Positions 18,050-27,792 are shown, numbered from the stretch's first letter. The stretch is 64,000 nucleotides of DNA from Paragemmobacter ruber (GCF_009908315.1 NZ_JAAATW010000001.1:930001-994000); one strand, 5' to 3'. Notes: generated by a model not told the origin, from the sequence alone. Program-made: numbers and translations.

Positions 18050-19507
18050 ATGACCGGGATCGCGTTTCTCCTGAACGGAACGCCGGTCCGCGTGACGGGC
18101 ACAGCACCGACGCGGACCCTTCTCGATTGGCTGCGGGAAGAGCGCGGCCTCTGCGGCACCAAGGAAGGCTGCAATGAAGGCGATTGCGGCGCCTGCACCG
18201 TGATGGTGACCGATGCCGCAGGCAGCCGCGCGCTGAATGCCTGCATCCTCTTCCTGCCGCAGCTGCACGGCAAGGCCGTCCGCACGGTCGAGGGGCTCTC
18301 CGGCCCCAAGGGCGAGATGCACCCCGTGCAAGAGGCGATGGTCACCCATCACGGCGCGCAATGCGGCTTCTGTACGCCGGGTTTCGTGGTCTCCATGGCC
18401 GTGGCCCAGATGAACGGGCGGCGCGATCATGATGATGTGCTGGCGGGCAACCTTTGCCGCTGCACGGGCTATGCCCCCATCATCCGCGCCGCCGAAGCCG
18501 CCGCCACGGCCCCCGTCCCCGACTGGATGGAGAGCGATCGCCGCTTCATCTTGGCCCAAATACCCACATCCGACGGCCCCACCAAGACCGGCGCATCAGG
18601 CACGGGCGCAGGGGGGTCCGGGGGGACGGCTGTCCCCCCGGCCGTTCCAGATGCCGCCTTCCGCCCCACCAACTCGGACGACCTGGCCGACTGGTATCTC
18701 GCCCATCCCGACGCCACCCTCATCGCCGGGGCAACCGACGTCGGCCTTTGGGTCACGAAACAGCTCCGCGACCTCGCACCTGTGGCCTTTCTCAACGGCG
18801 TTACTGACCTCCAGCAGATCGAACGCCAGGGCGGGATGCTGCATATCGGTGCCGCCGTCACCATCGCCGCACTGCGCACGGCAGTGCAGGACCGCCTGCC
18901 ATCCTTCGCGGAACTCCTTCGCCGCTACGCCAGCGAACAGGTCCGCAACGCCGCCACCATCGGCGGAAACATCGCCAACGGCTCCCCCATCGGGGATGGC
19001 CCGCCCGCGCTGATCGCGCTTGGCGCGACCCTGCACCTGCGCCGGGGGGATGAGCTGCGGTCGATCCCGCTCGACTCCTTCTTCCTCGACTATCGCAAGC
19101 AGGACCGCCGCCCCGGCGAATTCGTGGCGGGTGTCAGCTTCCCGGAACAGGCCCCCGGCCTGCGCTGCTACAAACTGTCCAAACGCTTCGATCAGGACAT
19201 CTCTGCCGTCTGCGGCTGCTTCAACCTGACCCTGGACGCGGGCAGGATCACCGCCGCCCGCATCGCCTTTGGCGGCATGGCAGGCATCCCCAAACGCGCG
19301 ACCCATGTCGAACAGGCCCTGATCGGCGAACCCTGGAGCGAGGCCACAATCACAAAGGCCCTCCCCGCCTTCGCGCAGGATTTCACGCCGCTTTCCGACA
19401 TGCGCGCCAGTGCAACCTACCGCCTTGAAACCGCGGCCAACATGCTGCGCCGCTACTTCCACGACCTGAACGGAACCCCCGTTTCCGTGCTGGAGGTCGC
19501 GCCATGA
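18050..19507 (+). CDS. xdhA: Xanthine dehydrogenase small subunit (2Fe-2S and FAD domains)
   Basis: Electron-transfer subunit of the XdhAB complex that oxidises hypoxanthine and xanthine to urate with NAD+; 485 residues. The first iron-sulfur domain has [23 protein letters not shown], the second has CGFCTPG and LCRCTGY (through about residue 145). The FAD domain starts near residue 205 with [23 protein letters not shown] and contains [20 protein letters not shown] and [14 protein letters not shown]. The sequence closely resembles R. capsulatus XdhA as I remember it, but the linker at about residues 166-200 is longer and is Gly/Thr/Ala/Pro-rich. That stretch is encoded by an inserted interspersed repeat (see 18544-18644). 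It overlaps xdhB by 4 bases. Confidence 0.95.
   Translation: MTGIAFLLNGTPVRVTGTAPTRTLLDWLREERGLCGTKEGCNEGDCGACTVMVTDAAGSRALNACILFLPQLHGKAVRTVEGLSGPKGEMHPVQEAMVTHHGAQCGFCTPGFVVSMAVAQMNGRRDHDDVLAGNLCRCTGYAPIIRAAEAAATAPVPDWMESDRRFILAQIPTSDGPTKTGASGTGAGGSGGTAVPPAVPDAAFRPTNSDDLADWYLAHPDATLIAGATDVGLWVTKQLRDLAPVAFLNGVTDLQQIERQGGMLHIGAAVTIAALRTAVQDRLPSFAELLRRYASEQVRNAATIGGNIANGSPIGDGPPALIALGATLHLRRGDELRSIPLDSFFLDYRKQDRRPGEFVAGVSFPEQAPGLRCYKLSKRFDQDISAVCGCFNLTLDAGRITAARIAFGGMAGIPKRATHVEQALIGEPWSEATITKALPAFAQDFTPLSDMRASATYRLETAANMLRRYFHDLNGTPVSVLEVAP
18544..18644 (+). repeat. GC-rich interspersed repeat inserted in frame inside xdhA
   Basis: The segment opens with CTTCATCTTGGCCCAAATAC, which occurs again at 44153-44172 and, with two changes near the middle, at 59319. 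Those two copies lie between genes. A perfect dyad follows: CCGGGGGGAC (18618-18627) and GTCCCCCCGG (18632-18641) around GGCT. Here the repeat is read in the xdhA frame and encodes the linker between the iron-sulfur and FAD domains, roughly [10 protein letters not shown] followed by a Gly-rich run. It has no stop codon in this frame. Confidence 0.7.
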
Positions 19508-21804
19508 CCATGGGCAAACCCCTCCCCCACGATGCCGCCCCGCTCCACGTCACCGGTCAGGCGCGCTATATCGATGACATCCCGCTGCCCGCGGGTGCGC
19601 TGCACCTCGCCTTCGGCCTGTCCACCATCGCGCATGGCGAGGTGACGGCGATGGATCTGACAGCCGTCCGCGCCGCCCCCGGCGTGGTGGCCGTGCTTGG
19701 CCCGGAAGATTTTGCCGAGATGCCGGATTGCAGCCCCTCGGTGCATGACGAACCGCTTCTCTGCACCGGCATGGTCCAGTATCTCGGCCAGCCGCTCTTC
19801 CTTGTGGCCGCCGAAAGCCACCTCGCCGCCCGCCGCGCCGCGCGTCTGGCTAAGGTGACCTACCGCGAACGCCCCGCCCTCCTGACGGTGGATGACGCGC
19901 TGGCCGCCAACAGCCGCTTTGAACAGGGCCCCGTGATCTGGACGAAAGGCGACCCCGCCGCCGCCATCGCCACAGCGCCTCATACCGTCGAAGGCACATT
20001 TGAAGTCGGCGGACAGGAGCATTTCTACCTCGAAGGTCAGGTCGCCGCCTGCCTGCCGCAGGAAGGGGGCGATGTGACCATCCTCTCCTCCACCCAGCAT
20101 CCGACGGAAATCCAGCACAAGGTTGCCCATGCCCTCCACCTGCCCATGAGCAGCGTGCGGGTGGAAGTGCGCCGCATGGGCGGCGGCTTCGGCGGCAAGG
20201 AAAGCCAGGGCAACGCGCTGGCCATCGCCTGCGCCGTGGTGGCCACCCGCACCGGGCGGCCCTGCAAGATGCGCTACGACCGCGATGACGACATGATGAT
20301 CACGGGCAAGCGGCACGACCTGCGCATCCTCTACCGCGCGGGCTTTGATGACACGGGCCGCGTGACGGGGCTGGAGTTCACCCATCTTTTCCGCTGCGGC
20401 TGGGCGCAGGATCTGTCGCTGCCGGTGGCCGACCGGGCGATGCTGCATGCCGACAACTGCTATCACCTGCCTCATATCCGCATCGAAAGCCATCGCCTGA
20501 AGACGCACACCCAAAGCGCCACCGCCTTCCGCGGCTTCGGCGGCCCGCAGGGAATGGTGGGCGTGGAACGGGTGATGGACCATATCGCCCATGCGCTGGG
20601 CAAGGACCCGCTGACAGTCCGCCGCGCCAATTTCTACCGCGCGGCAGAGGTGGCGGGGCCGGTGCAGACCACGCCCTATCACATGGCGGTGGAGGATTTC
20701 ATCGGCCATGACCTCGTGGCTGAACTGGAACGCAGCAGCGACTACCAGAAGCGCCGGGCCGAGATCGCCGCATGGAACGCCACTTCGCCCATCCTGAAGC
20801 GCGGCATCGCGCTGACCCCGGTGAAATTCGGCATCTCCTTCACGCTTACCCACCTCAATCAGGCCGGGGCCTTGGTCCATGTCTATCAGGATGGCTCCAT
20901 CCAGTTGAACCACGGCGGCACGGAAATGGGCCAAGGCCTGTTCCAGAAGGTCGCGCAGGTCGTGGCGGGCGTCTTCGGCGTCGATGCCGGGGCGGTGAAG
21001 ATCACGGCCACCGATACGGGCAAGGTGCCCAACACATCGGCCACCGCCGCCTCCTCCGGGTCGGACCTGAACGGGATGGCAGCCAAGGCCGCGGCCGAGA
21101 CGATCCGCGCCCGCCTCGCCACCTTCCTCGCCGAAAAGCACCAGACCAACCCGGAAACGGTGCGCTTCGAGAATGGCCTCGTCCATGTCGCGGGCGAAGC
21201 CTACGATTTCGCCCGCGTCGCAGGTTGGGCCTATCAGGCCCGTATCTCGCTGTCCTCAACCGGCTTTTATGCCACGCCCAAGATCGTCTGGGATCGCATG
21301 CGCGGCACGGGCCGCCCCTTCCTCTACTTCGCCTATGGCGCGGCGGTGACCGAGGTGGTGATCGACACGCTGACGGGCGAAAACCGCATCCTGCGGGCCG
21401 ACCTTCTGCATGACACCGGCACCAGCCTGAACCCCGCGCTGGATATCGGGCAGGTGGAAGGCGCCTATGTGCAAGGCGCGGGTTGGCTGACGACCGAGGA
21501 ACTGGTCTGGGACGCGAAGGGGCGGCTCGCCACCCACGCGCCCAGCACCTACAAGATCCCCGCCTGTTCCGACCGCCCGCGCATCTTCATCGTGGCGCTC
21601 TGGGGACGGCCGAACCGCGAGGATACCGTCGGCAAATCCAAGGCCGTGGGAGAACCCCCGTTCATGCTGGGCATCTCGGCCCTGATGGCCCTGTCTGACG
21701 CCATAGCCGCCTGCGGCGACGGAAGCATCTACCCCGCGCTTGACGCGCCCGCGACGGGCGAACGGGTGCTGGCGGCGGTCCATCGGGTGCGTGACCATGG
21801 CTGA
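19504..21804 (+). CDS. xdhB: Xanthine dehydrogenase large subunit (molybdopterin)
   Basis: Catalytic molybdenum subunit, 766 residues. It hydroxylates hypoxanthine and xanthine at the Mo centre and passes electrons to XdhA. Diagnostic segments are the Moco motifs [18 protein letters not shown] (about residue 226) and [20 protein letters not shown] with the substrate-contact Arg. The C-terminal [16 protein letters not shown] holds the catalytic Glu. ATGA overlap with xdhA ensures coupled synthesis. The Moco inserter XdhC is encoded 110 bases downstream. Confidence 0.95.
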   Translation: MTMGKPLPHDAAPLHVTGQARYIDDIPLPAGALHLAFGLSTIAHGEVTAMDLTAVRAAPGVVAVLGPEDFAEMPDCSPSVHDEPLLCTGMVQYLGQPLFLVAAESHLAARRAARLAKVTYRERPALLTVDDALAANSRFEQGPVIWTKGDPAAAIATAPHTVEGTFEVGGQEHFYLEGQVAACLPQEGGDVTILSSTQHPTEIQHKVAHALHLPMSSVRVEVRRMGGGFGGKESQGNALAIACAVVATRTGRPCKMRYDRDDDMMITGKRHDLRILYRAGFDDTGRVTGLEFTHLFRCGWAQDLSLPVADRAMLHADNCYHLPHIRIESHRLKTHTQSATAFRGFGGPQGMVGVERVMDHIAHALGKDPLTVRRANFYRAAEVAGPVQTTPYHMAVEDFIGHDLVAELERSSDYQKRRAEIAAWNATSPILKRGIALTPVKFGISFTLTHLNQAGALVHVYQDGSIQLNHGGTEMGQGLFQKVAQVVAGVFGVDAGAVKITATDTGKVPNTSATAASSGSDLNGMAAKAAAETIRARLATFLAEKHQTNPETVRFENGLVHVAGEAYDFARVAGWAYQARISLSSTGFYATPKIVWDRMRGTGRPFLYFAYGAAVTEVVIDTLTGENRILRADLLHDTGTSLNPALDIGQVEGAYVQGAGWLTTEELVWDAKGRLATHAPSTYKIPACSDRPRIFIVALWGRPNREDTVGKSKAVGEPPFMLGISALMALSDAIAACGDGSIYPALDAPATGERVLAAVHRVRDHG

Positions 21805-21822
21805 CAGCGCGTCCCCTCCCAA

Positions 21823-21894
21823 GCGGAATTTGACACAAGTTCCGCCCCGAAATCTGCGCACGGATTTCGATACGATTTCTGTGTGCAGGAATCG
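21823..21894. promoter_or_regulatory. Cluster of three dyads upstream of xdhC
   Basis: The 110-base gap between xdhB and xdhC holds three inverted repeats. The first pairs GCGGAATTTG (21823-21832) with CAAGTTCCGC (21836-21845), one mismatch, and could be a hairpin. Next come two 22-bp dyads in tandem. One is CGAAATC-N8-GATTTCG (21848-21869, perfect arms). The other is CGATT-N12-AATCG (21873-21894). Their centres are 25 bases apart and they share many aligned positions, including the ends and a TCTG core. This looks like a paired operator controlling xdhC and the transporter genes. Confidence 0.5.
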
Positions 21895-21914
21895 CTTTCG
21901 ACCGGGGGCACTGC

Positions 21915-22853
21915 ATGTTTGACCTCGCCACCCTGCACGCCACAGTCGCCGCCCATGGCCCCGTCGCCCGCGTCGTGATTGCCGCGCATGACGGGTCCAG
22001 CCCGCGCGAAGTTGGCGCCGCCATGCTGGTCTGGGCATCGGGACAGTCCGGCACCATCGGCGGCGGCGCGCTGGAGCACGAGGCCACCATCCGCGCCCGC
22101 GCCCATCTTGCCGAAACCCGGCCGCTCCTCACGCGAGAGGCGCTTGGCCCCAAACTCGGCCAATGCTGCGGCGGCGCGGTCACCCTGCTGACCGAAGTCT
22201 TCACCGAAACCACCCTTCCCGAACCCGACGAAGGCGTCTTTGCGCGCCCCATCGATGGGCGGCAGATGCCGCTTTCGGTCAAGCGCCTTGCTGCGCGCGC
22301 GCGGGGCGAAGGTGTCCTTCCGAAACCCGTCTTGCTGCAGGGTTGGATGGTGGAACCCATCGCCCGCCCCGACCGCCATCTCTGGATCTGGGGCGCGGGC
22401 CATGTGGGCCGGGCGCTGGTGAATGTGCTGACCCCCCTGCCGGGTGTCGCGATCACATGGATCGACATCGCCGCCGACCGCTTCCCCTACGCCATCCCTG
22501 CCAACGTCACACCCCGGATCGAAGCCGATCCCGCATTGGCCGTGGCCGACGCACCGCCGGATGCCGAACACCTGATCGTCACCTTCTCTCACGCGCTCGA
22601 TCTCGAACTGTGCCACCGGCTGCTGTCCCATGGCTTCGCCGCCTGCGGTCTGATCGGATCGGCCACGAAATCGGCGCGCTTCCGGTCGCGGCTTGCGTCC
22701 TTAGGGCACGGCCCCGCCAGCATCGCCCGCATCGCCTGCCCGATCGGCGATCCCGCCTTGGGCAAACATCCGCAGGCCATCGCCGTGGGCGTCGCCGCGG
22801 CCTTCCTTCGCAACAAAACACAACACGCGTCACGACAGGAGAACGCGGGATGA
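21915..22853 (+). CDS. xdhC: Xanthine dehydrogenase accessory protein XdhC
   Basis: A 312-residue chaperone that binds molybdenum cofactor, has it sulfurated and inserts it into XdhB. Family features are VIAAHDGSSPREVGAAMLVW near the start, GTIGGGALEHEA, GQCCGGAVTLL and a C-terminal Rossmann-like domain with LWIWGAGHVGRALVNVL and CGLIGSATKSARF. Length and context (third gene of xdhABC) agree. It starts 21 bases after a tandem dyad cluster, which suggests a second control point within the xdh region. It overlaps the ABC ATPase gene by 4 bases. Confidence 0.93.
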   Translation: MFDLATLHATVAAHGPVARVVIAAHDGSSPREVGAAMLVWASGQSGTIGGGALEHEATIRARAHLAETRPLLTREALGPKLGQCCGGAVTLLTEVFTETTLPEPDEGVFARPIDGRQMPLSVKRLAARARGEGVLPKPVLLQGWMVEPIARPDRHLWIWGAGHVGRALVNVLTPLPGVAITWIDIAADRFPYAIPANVTPRIEADPALAVADAPPDAEHLIVTFSHALDLELCHRLLSHGFAACGLIGSATKSARFRSRLASLGHGPASIARIACPIGDPALGKHPQAIAVGVAAAFLRNKTQHASRQENAG

Positions 22854-24394
22854 CAGGGACGGACAAGACAACACGGCCAGAGCTTCTGGCCGTGCAAGGC
22901 GTGACCAAGGCCTATCCGGGCGTTGTCGCAAACAGCGACGTGTCCTTCGCCATCGCCGAAGGCGAGGTGCATGCCCTGCTGGGCGAGAACGGCGCGGGCA
23001 AATCCACGCTGGTCAAGATGATCTATGGCCTCGTGAAGCCTGACAGCGGCAGCATGCGGTTTCGCGGAAAGCCCTATCAACCCACCGAACCCAAGGCCGC
23101 CCGTGCCGCAGGGGTGGCGATGGTGTTTCAGCATTTCAGCCTGTTCGAAGCCCTGACTGTGGCCGAGAACGTGGCCCTCGGGATGGAGAACCCGCCCCCC
23201 ATGCGCGAATTGGCAAGCCGGATCCAGAAGGTCAGCGCCGAATATGGCCTGCCGCTCGATCCCGGTCGGATCGTGGGCGATCTGTCGGCCGGAGAACGTC
23301 AGAGGGTCGAGATCATCCGCTGCCTGCTGCAGAACCCCAAGCTCCTGATCATGGACGAACCCACCAGCGTGCTGACCCCGCAAGAGGTGGAGATCCTCTT
23401 CAAGACGCTGCGCCAACTGTCCGCCGAAGGCACCGCCATCCTCTACATCAGCCACAAGCTGGAAGAGATCCGCGCGCTGTGCGACGAGGCGACGATCCTG
23501 CGCCGCGGCAAGGTGGTGGCCACCTGCACCCCGCGCGACCGGTCGGCGCGCGAGATGGCGGAACTGATGGTCGGCGCGACACTGACACCGCCCGCCCGCG
23601 CCGCCCTGCCCAAGGGGGATGTCGCGCTTGAGGTGACGGGGCTTTCCGTGGCCTCGCCCATCCCCTTCGGGATGGGTCTGAAGGATGTGAACTTCCGGGT
23701 TGCCCGGGGGGAAGTGCTGGGCATCGCCGGGGTGGCGGGCAACGGGCAGGACGAACTTCTCCTTGCGCTGTCGGGCGAATTGCGCACGCCCCCCGACGCC
23801 GTGAAGATCGACGGCAGGGCGATGGGCGCGGCAGGCCCCAACGCGCGCCGTGCAGCGGGCCTTGTCTCGGCCCCCGAGGAACGGCTGGGTCATGCCGCCG
23901 CCCCCGACATGACGCTGGTAGAGAACGCGCTTCTGTCAGGCGCGGTGCGCAAGGCGCTGGTGCGGAACGGTTTCATCGACTGGGCCGGAACCGGGCGCTT
24001 TGCCGCCGAGATCGTGAAGGATTTCGATGTCCGCACTCCGGGCACCCATGTCGCCGCCCGCGCGCTGTCGGGGGGCAATCTGCAGAAATTCGTCGTGGGG
24101 CGTGAACTGTCACAGGCGCCCACGGTCATCGTCATCAACCAGCCCACCTGGGGCGTGGATGCGGCGGCGGCGGCGGCGATCCGGCAGGCGATCCTTGATC
24201 GCGCCGCCGAAGGCGCGGCGGTGGTGGTGATCAGTCAGGATCTGGATGAACTTTTGGAAATCTCGGACAATTTCGCCGCGCTCAATGCCGGTCGCCTGAC
24301 CAATCCGCGCCCGGTGGAAGGCCTGACGGTTGACGAGATCGGCCTGATGATGGGTGGCGCCCACGGGATGGAGGTCGCGCATCATGCAGGATGA
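22850..24394 (+). CDS. ABC transporter ATP-binding protein, BMP/nucleoside type (duplicated ATPase)
   Basis: 514 residues comprising two ABC domains in tandem, as in importers that pair with BMP-family binding proteins. Domain 1 is canonical: Walker A GENGAGKST, signature LSAGERQRVEII, Walker B LLIMDEPTSVL. Domain 2 has a relaxed Walker A (GVAGNGQDELL), signature LSGGNLQKFVVG and an altered Walker B, VIVINQPTWGVD, where Asn and Gln replace Asp and Glu. This degeneration is usual in this family. ATG 22850 overlaps the xdhC stop by 4 bases. Linkage to xdhABC suggests uptake of xanthine, hypoxanthine or purine nucleosides. Confidence 0.88.
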   Translation: MTGTDKTTRPELLAVQGVTKAYPGVVANSDVSFAIAEGEVHALLGENGAGKSTLVKMIYGLVKPDSGSMRFRGKPYQPTEPKAARAAGVAMVFQHFSLFEALTVAENVALGMENPPPMRELASRIQKVSAEYGLPLDPGRIVGDLSAGERQRVEIIRCLLQNPKLLIMDEPTSVLTPQEVEILFKTLRQLSAEGTAILYISHKLEEIRALCDEATILRRGKVVATCTPRDRSAREMAELMVGATLTPPARAALPKGDVALEVTGLSVASPIPFGMGLKDVNFRVARGEVLGIAGVAGNGQDELLLALSGELRTPPDAVKIDGRAMGAAGPNARRAAGLVSAPEERLGHAAAPDMTLVENALLSGAVRKALVRNGFIDWAGTGRFAAEIVKDFDVRTPGTHVAARALSGGNLQKFVVGRELSQAPTVIVINQPTWGVDAAAAAAIRQAILDRAAEGAAVVVISQDLDELLEISDNFAALNAGRLTNPRPVEGLTVDEIGLMMGGAHGMEVAHHAG

Positions 24395-24398
24395 GACC

Positions 24399-24442
24399 CA
24401 AAAGTTTTCGAAAACTTTTGCAAATTTCTTCGAAGAATTTTG
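24399..24442. promoter_or_regulatory. Two abutting 22-bp AT-rich palindromes within the transporter operon
   Basis: Palindrome 1 spans 24399-24420 and is perfect; its core is AAAAGTTTTCGAAAACTTTT. Palindrome 2 spans 24421-24442 directly after it, centred on CTTCGAAG, with ten of eleven base pairs matching. Both begin CAAA and end TTTG. They lie in the 75-base gap between the ATPase and first permease genes, in sharp contrast to the GC-rich surroundings. They could be operator sites for a dimeric regulator or, as RNA, tandem hairpins with U-rich 3' arms that attenuate or stabilise the transcript. Confidence 0.6.
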
Positions 24443-24469
24443 TCCCCTCTCTGCCACGGAGTGCCGCGC

Positions 24470-25558
24470 ATGATCCGGCTTGAAAAACGCCCCTCGCCCA
24501 GCGCCTTCTGGCAATGGGCCACGCCGATCCTTGCGGTGATCCTGACGATGATCGCAGGCGGGATCATGTTCGCCATGCTGGGCAAGAACCCGGTGGAGGC
24601 GATCCGCACGATCTTTTGGGATCCCCTCTTCAACGAACAGTTCGCGTCCTACTCCCGCCCGCAGCTTCTGGTGAAGGCCGGACCCCTGATCCTGATCGCG
24701 GTGGGCCTGTCTTTGGGCTTCCGCGCAGGCATCTGGAACATCGGGGCCGAGGGGCAGTACATCATGGGCGCGCTGTTCGGCGCGGGTGTGGGGCTTGCGC
24801 TCTATCCGGTGGAAACGCGCTGGGTGTTTCCCCTGATGGTGATCGTCGGGGTCTTTGGCGGCTGGCTCTGGGCGATGATCCCGGCCATCCTGAAGACGCG
24901 CTTCAACACGAACGAAATCCTCGTCTCGCTCCTGATGGTCTATATCGCGCAGAACATCCTTGCCTCTATGTCGCTGGGCCTGTTGCGCAATCCCGAAGGC
25001 GGCGGCTTTCCCGGCAGCCGCAACCTCAGCCAGATCCCGGCCATGGCGAACCCCGAACTCATCCCCGGCACGGGGCTGCATTGGGGGGTGATCGCGGCCT
25101 TCGTCGTGGTCATCGCGGCCTATATCCTGCTGCAACGCCACATCCTCGGCTATCAGATCAAGCTGGCCGGTCAGGCCCCCCGCGCCGCGCGCTTTGCCGG
25201 TGTCAGCCCGACGCGCCTTGTCCTTCTGTGCATGGGCCTGTCGGGCGCGCTGGCCGGGATGGCCGGGCTGTTCGAGGTGGCCGGCCCCTCGGGCCAGATC
25301 AGCATTGATTTCAACGTGGGCTATGGCTTTACCGCCATCATCGTGGCCTTCCTCGGCCGCCTGAACCCCATCGGCATCCTGCTGGCGGGGCTTCTGATGG
25401 CGCTCACCTATATCGGGGGCGAACTGGCCAGCTTCATGCTGGGCCTGCCCGCCGCCGCGATCCAGGCGTTTCAGGGGATGCTTCTGTTCTTCCTCCTCGC
25501 GGTGGATCTGCTCACCAACTTCCGCATCCGCTTCGGCACCAGAAAGGAGGCCCTGTGA
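24470..25558 (+). CDS. ABC transporter permease, BMP/nucleoside type (first)
   Basis: A 362-residue inner-membrane protein with about eight to ten hydrophobic segments. The typical permease signature lies around LGFRAGIWNIGAEGQYIMGA, followed by FNTNEILVSLLMVYIAQ and GFTAIIVAFLGRLNPIG. ATG 24470 follows CACGGAGTG; the upstream in-frame TTG at 24440 lies in the palindrome and was rejected. With the second permease it should form the channel of a purine or nucleoside importer. Its stop is merged with the next start. Confidence 0.88.
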   Translation: MIRLEKRPSPSAFWQWATPILAVILTMIAGGIMFAMLGKNPVEAIRTIFWDPLFNEQFASYSRPQLLVKAGPLILIAVGLSLGFRAGIWNIGAEGQYIMGALFGAGVGLALYPVETRWVFPLMVIVGVFGGWLWAMIPAILKTRFNTNEILVSLLMVYIAQNILASMSLGLLRNPEGGGFPGSRNLSQIPAMANPELIPGTGLHWGVIAAFVVVIAAYILLQRHILGYQIKLAGQAPRAARFAGVSPTRLVLLCMGLSGALAGMAGLFEVAGPSGQISIDFNVGYGFTAIIVAFLGRLNPIGILLAGLLMALTYIGGELASFMLGLPAAAIQAFQGMLLFFLLAVDLLTNFRIRFGTRKEAL

Positions 25559-26490
25559 TGGATCTCGGCGGCATCAATCCGGCGATCCTGATCGCCTCGC
25601 TCATGGTAGCATCTGTTCCGATCATCCTTGCCGCGCTGGGCGAGCTGGTGGTGGAAAAGGCGGGTGTCCTCAACCTCGGGGTCGAGGGGATGATGATCAT
25701 GGGCGCCATCTGCGGCTTTGCCACGGCGGTCATCACGGGCAGTCCTTATCTGGGCTTTCTGGGCGGTGCGCTGGGCGCGGCCTGTCTGAGCCTGGTCTTC
25801 GCCGTGCTGACACAGGTGCTTCTGGCCAATCAGGTGGCGACGGGCCTTGCCCTCACGCTGTTCGGGCTGGGGCTGTCCAGCCTGATCGGGCAGGGCTATG
25901 TGGGGATCAAGCCACCGCTGACGGGGACTGTCCCGCTGGGGCCGCTGGCGGATATCCCCTTTTTTGGGCCGGTTCTCTTTGACCATGACTGGATGGTCTA
26001 CCTATCCATCGCGGCCTGTGCCGCGGTCTGGGCGGTTCTGAAATACACCCGACTGGGCCTGATCCTGCGCGCGGTCGGCGAAAGCCACGACGCCGCCCAC
26101 GCGCTGGGCTACAAGGTGGTGCGCATCCGCATCCTCGCCATCCTCTTCGGCGGCGCGCTGGCAGGCCTTGGCGGGGCCTATATCAGCCTGATCCGCGTGC
26201 CCCAATGGACCGACGGCATCACCGCCGGCGCAGGCTGGATCGCGCTGGCCATCGTGGTCTTTGCCAGCTGGAAACCGTGGCGCGTGCTGCTTGGTGCCTA
26301 TCTTTTTGGCGGCATCACCGTGCTACAGCTTAATCTGCAGGCGGCGGGGGCGCGAATCCCGGTCGAATACTTGTCGATGAGTCCGTATCTGATAACCATC
26401 CTCGTGCTGGTCATCATGTCCTCTGGCAAGGGCAAGGCGGCGCTGAACGCGCCGGCGGCGCTGGGCCAGAACTTCCACGCCTCGCGCTGA
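25558..26490 (+). CDS. ABC transporter permease, BMP/nucleoside type (second)
   Basis: A 310-residue multi-spanning membrane protein of the same superfamily as its neighbour. Its pattern is IPAILIASLMVASVPIILAALGEL-like, then AGVLNLGVEGMMIMGA, AGLGGAYISLIRVPQW and AGAGWIALAIVVFASWKP. I chose ATG 25558, seven bases after AAGGAGG, over GTG 25555. The upstream stop overlaps by one base (TGATG). A substrate-binding protein gene follows 48 bases later. Confidence 0.88.
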   Translation: MDLGGINPAILIASLMVASVPIILAALGELVVEKAGVLNLGVEGMMIMGAICGFATAVITGSPYLGFLGGALGAACLSLVFAVLTQVLLANQVATGLALTLFGLGLSSLIGQGYVGIKPPLTGTVPLGPLADIPFFGPVLFDHDWMVYLSIAACAAVWAVLKYTRLGLILRAVGESHDAAHALGYKVVRIRILAILFGGALAGLGGAYISLIRVPQWTDGITAGAGWIALAIVVFASWKPWRVLLGAYLFGGITVLQLNLQAAGARIPVEYLSMSPYLITILVLVIMSSGKGKAALNAPAALGQNFHASR

Positions 26491-26538
26491 GGCCAATTCA
26501 ACCGGGGTCGCTGCCGACCCCGCAACCGGGAGCAAGAA

Positions 26539-27636
26539 ATGAAGAGAAGAACAATCCTGAAGGGCGGCGCCGCGCTGGGCCTTGCCTCGATGATGGGGGG
26601 AAAGATGGCCCTTGCGCAGGGGCTGGAGAAGGTCAAGGCGGGCTTCGTCTATGTCGGCCCCATCGGTGACGGCGGCTGGACCTTCCAGCACCATCAGGGC
26701 GCGCTGGCCGTGCAAGAGGCCTTTGGCGACAAGGTCGAAATCGTGTGGCAGGAAAACGTGCCCGAAGGGGCCGATGCCGAACGCGTGCTGACCCAGATGG
26801 CGCTGTCGGGCTGCAACATCATCTTCACCACCTCTTTCGGCTTCATGGACGCGACCAACGCCGTCGCGGCCAAGTTCCCGGACATCAAGTTCGAACATGC
26901 CACCGGCTACAAGCGCGACCACGCGAACGTGTCGACCTATAACGCACGCTTCTATGAAGGCCGCGCCATCCAGGGCCATATCGCGGGCAAGATGACCAAG
27001 ACGAACAAGATCGGCTACATCGCGTCCTTCCCGATCCCCGAGGTGATCATGGGGATCAACAGCTACTATCTGCACGCCAAAAAGGTGAACCCGGCTGTGG
27101 AACTGTCGATCGTCTGGGCCTTCACCTGGTTCGATCCGGCGAAAGAGGCCGATTCCGCCAAGGCCCTGATTGATCAGGGCGTGGATGTCATCGCGTCGCA
27201 CACCGATTCCACTGCCCCGCTGGCCGAGGCGGCCAAGACCAACGGCGCCGTGATCGGCTTTGGTCAGGCCTCCGACATGGCGGATTACAAGCCGTCTCCG
27301 CGCGTGTCGTCGATCATCGACAACTGGGCGCCCTATTACGTCAAGCGTGTGGGCGAACTGCTGGATGGCACCTATGCGCAGGTGGACAGCTGGGCTGGCA
27401 TCCCGGAGGGCGAGGTCGAGATCGGCGAGATCACCGATGCCGTCCCCGCCGACGTGAAGGCCGAAGCCGAAGCGATGCGCGATGCGATCGCCGCGCGCAC
27501 CTACCACCCCTTCACCGGCCCGATCAACAAGCAGGACGGCACCCCGTGGCTGGCCGAAGGCGTGACCGCGCCGGATGGCGATCTGCTGGGCATGAACTTC
27601 TATGTCGAAGGGATCACGGGCGAAATCCCGTCCTGA
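26539..27636 (+). CDS. BMP family ABC transporter substrate-binding protein (Tat-exported)
   Basis: A 365-residue periplasmic binding protein. The N-terminus MKRRTILKGGAALGLASMMG carries a twin-arginine motif (RRTILK) and a hydrophobic stretch ending near ALAQG, so export through Tat is likely. The mature part has the basic-membrane-protein fold, with GFVYVGPIGDGGWTFQHHQG, GCNIIFTTSFGFMD and VDVIASHTDSTAPLAEAA. BMP proteins bind nucleosides or purines in known cases. Next to xdhABC, xanthine or hypoxanthine are natural candidates. A clean intrinsic terminator follows. Confidence 0.9.
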   Translation: MKRRTILKGGAALGLASMMGGKMALAQGLEKVKAGFVYVGPIGDGGWTFQHHQGALAVQEAFGDKVEIVWQENVPEGADAERVLTQMALSGCNIIFTTSFGFMDATNAVAAKFPDIKFEHATGYKRDHANVSTYNARFYEGRAIQGHIAGKMTKTNKIGYIASFPIPEVIMGINSYYLHAKKVNPAVELSIVWAFTWFDPAKEADSAKALIDQGVDVIASHTDSTAPLAEAAKTNGAVIGFGQASDMADYKPSPRVSSIIDNWAPYYVKRVGELLDGTYAQVDSWAGIPEGEVEIGEITDAVPADVKAEAEAMRDAIAARTYHPFTGPINKQDGTPWLAEGVTAPDGDLLGMNFYVEGITGEIPS

Positions 27637-27656
27637 TCGGCTCTGTCATCGAGGGA

Positions 27657-27681
27657 AAGGCCCGCTCCGGCGGGCCTTTTT
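27657..27681 (+). terminator. Rho-independent terminator after the transporter operon
   Basis: AAGGCCCGC (27657-27665) pairs perfectly with GCGGGCCTT (27670-27678) around TCCG and runs into a T-tract (27677-27681). It lies 20 bases after the binding-protein stop, so the xdhC/transporter transcript should end here. Confidence 0.9.
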
Positions 27682-27792
27682 CATGCCCGCCCCGCCGTAC
27701 AAAGACCCCTGTCGCGCGCCCTGTCGCGGGCTGGCATCAAAGCGGCGGGCGGCGGCTTTCCTTCCGGGCAGCGCCGTGGCAGGGTCGTGCCC

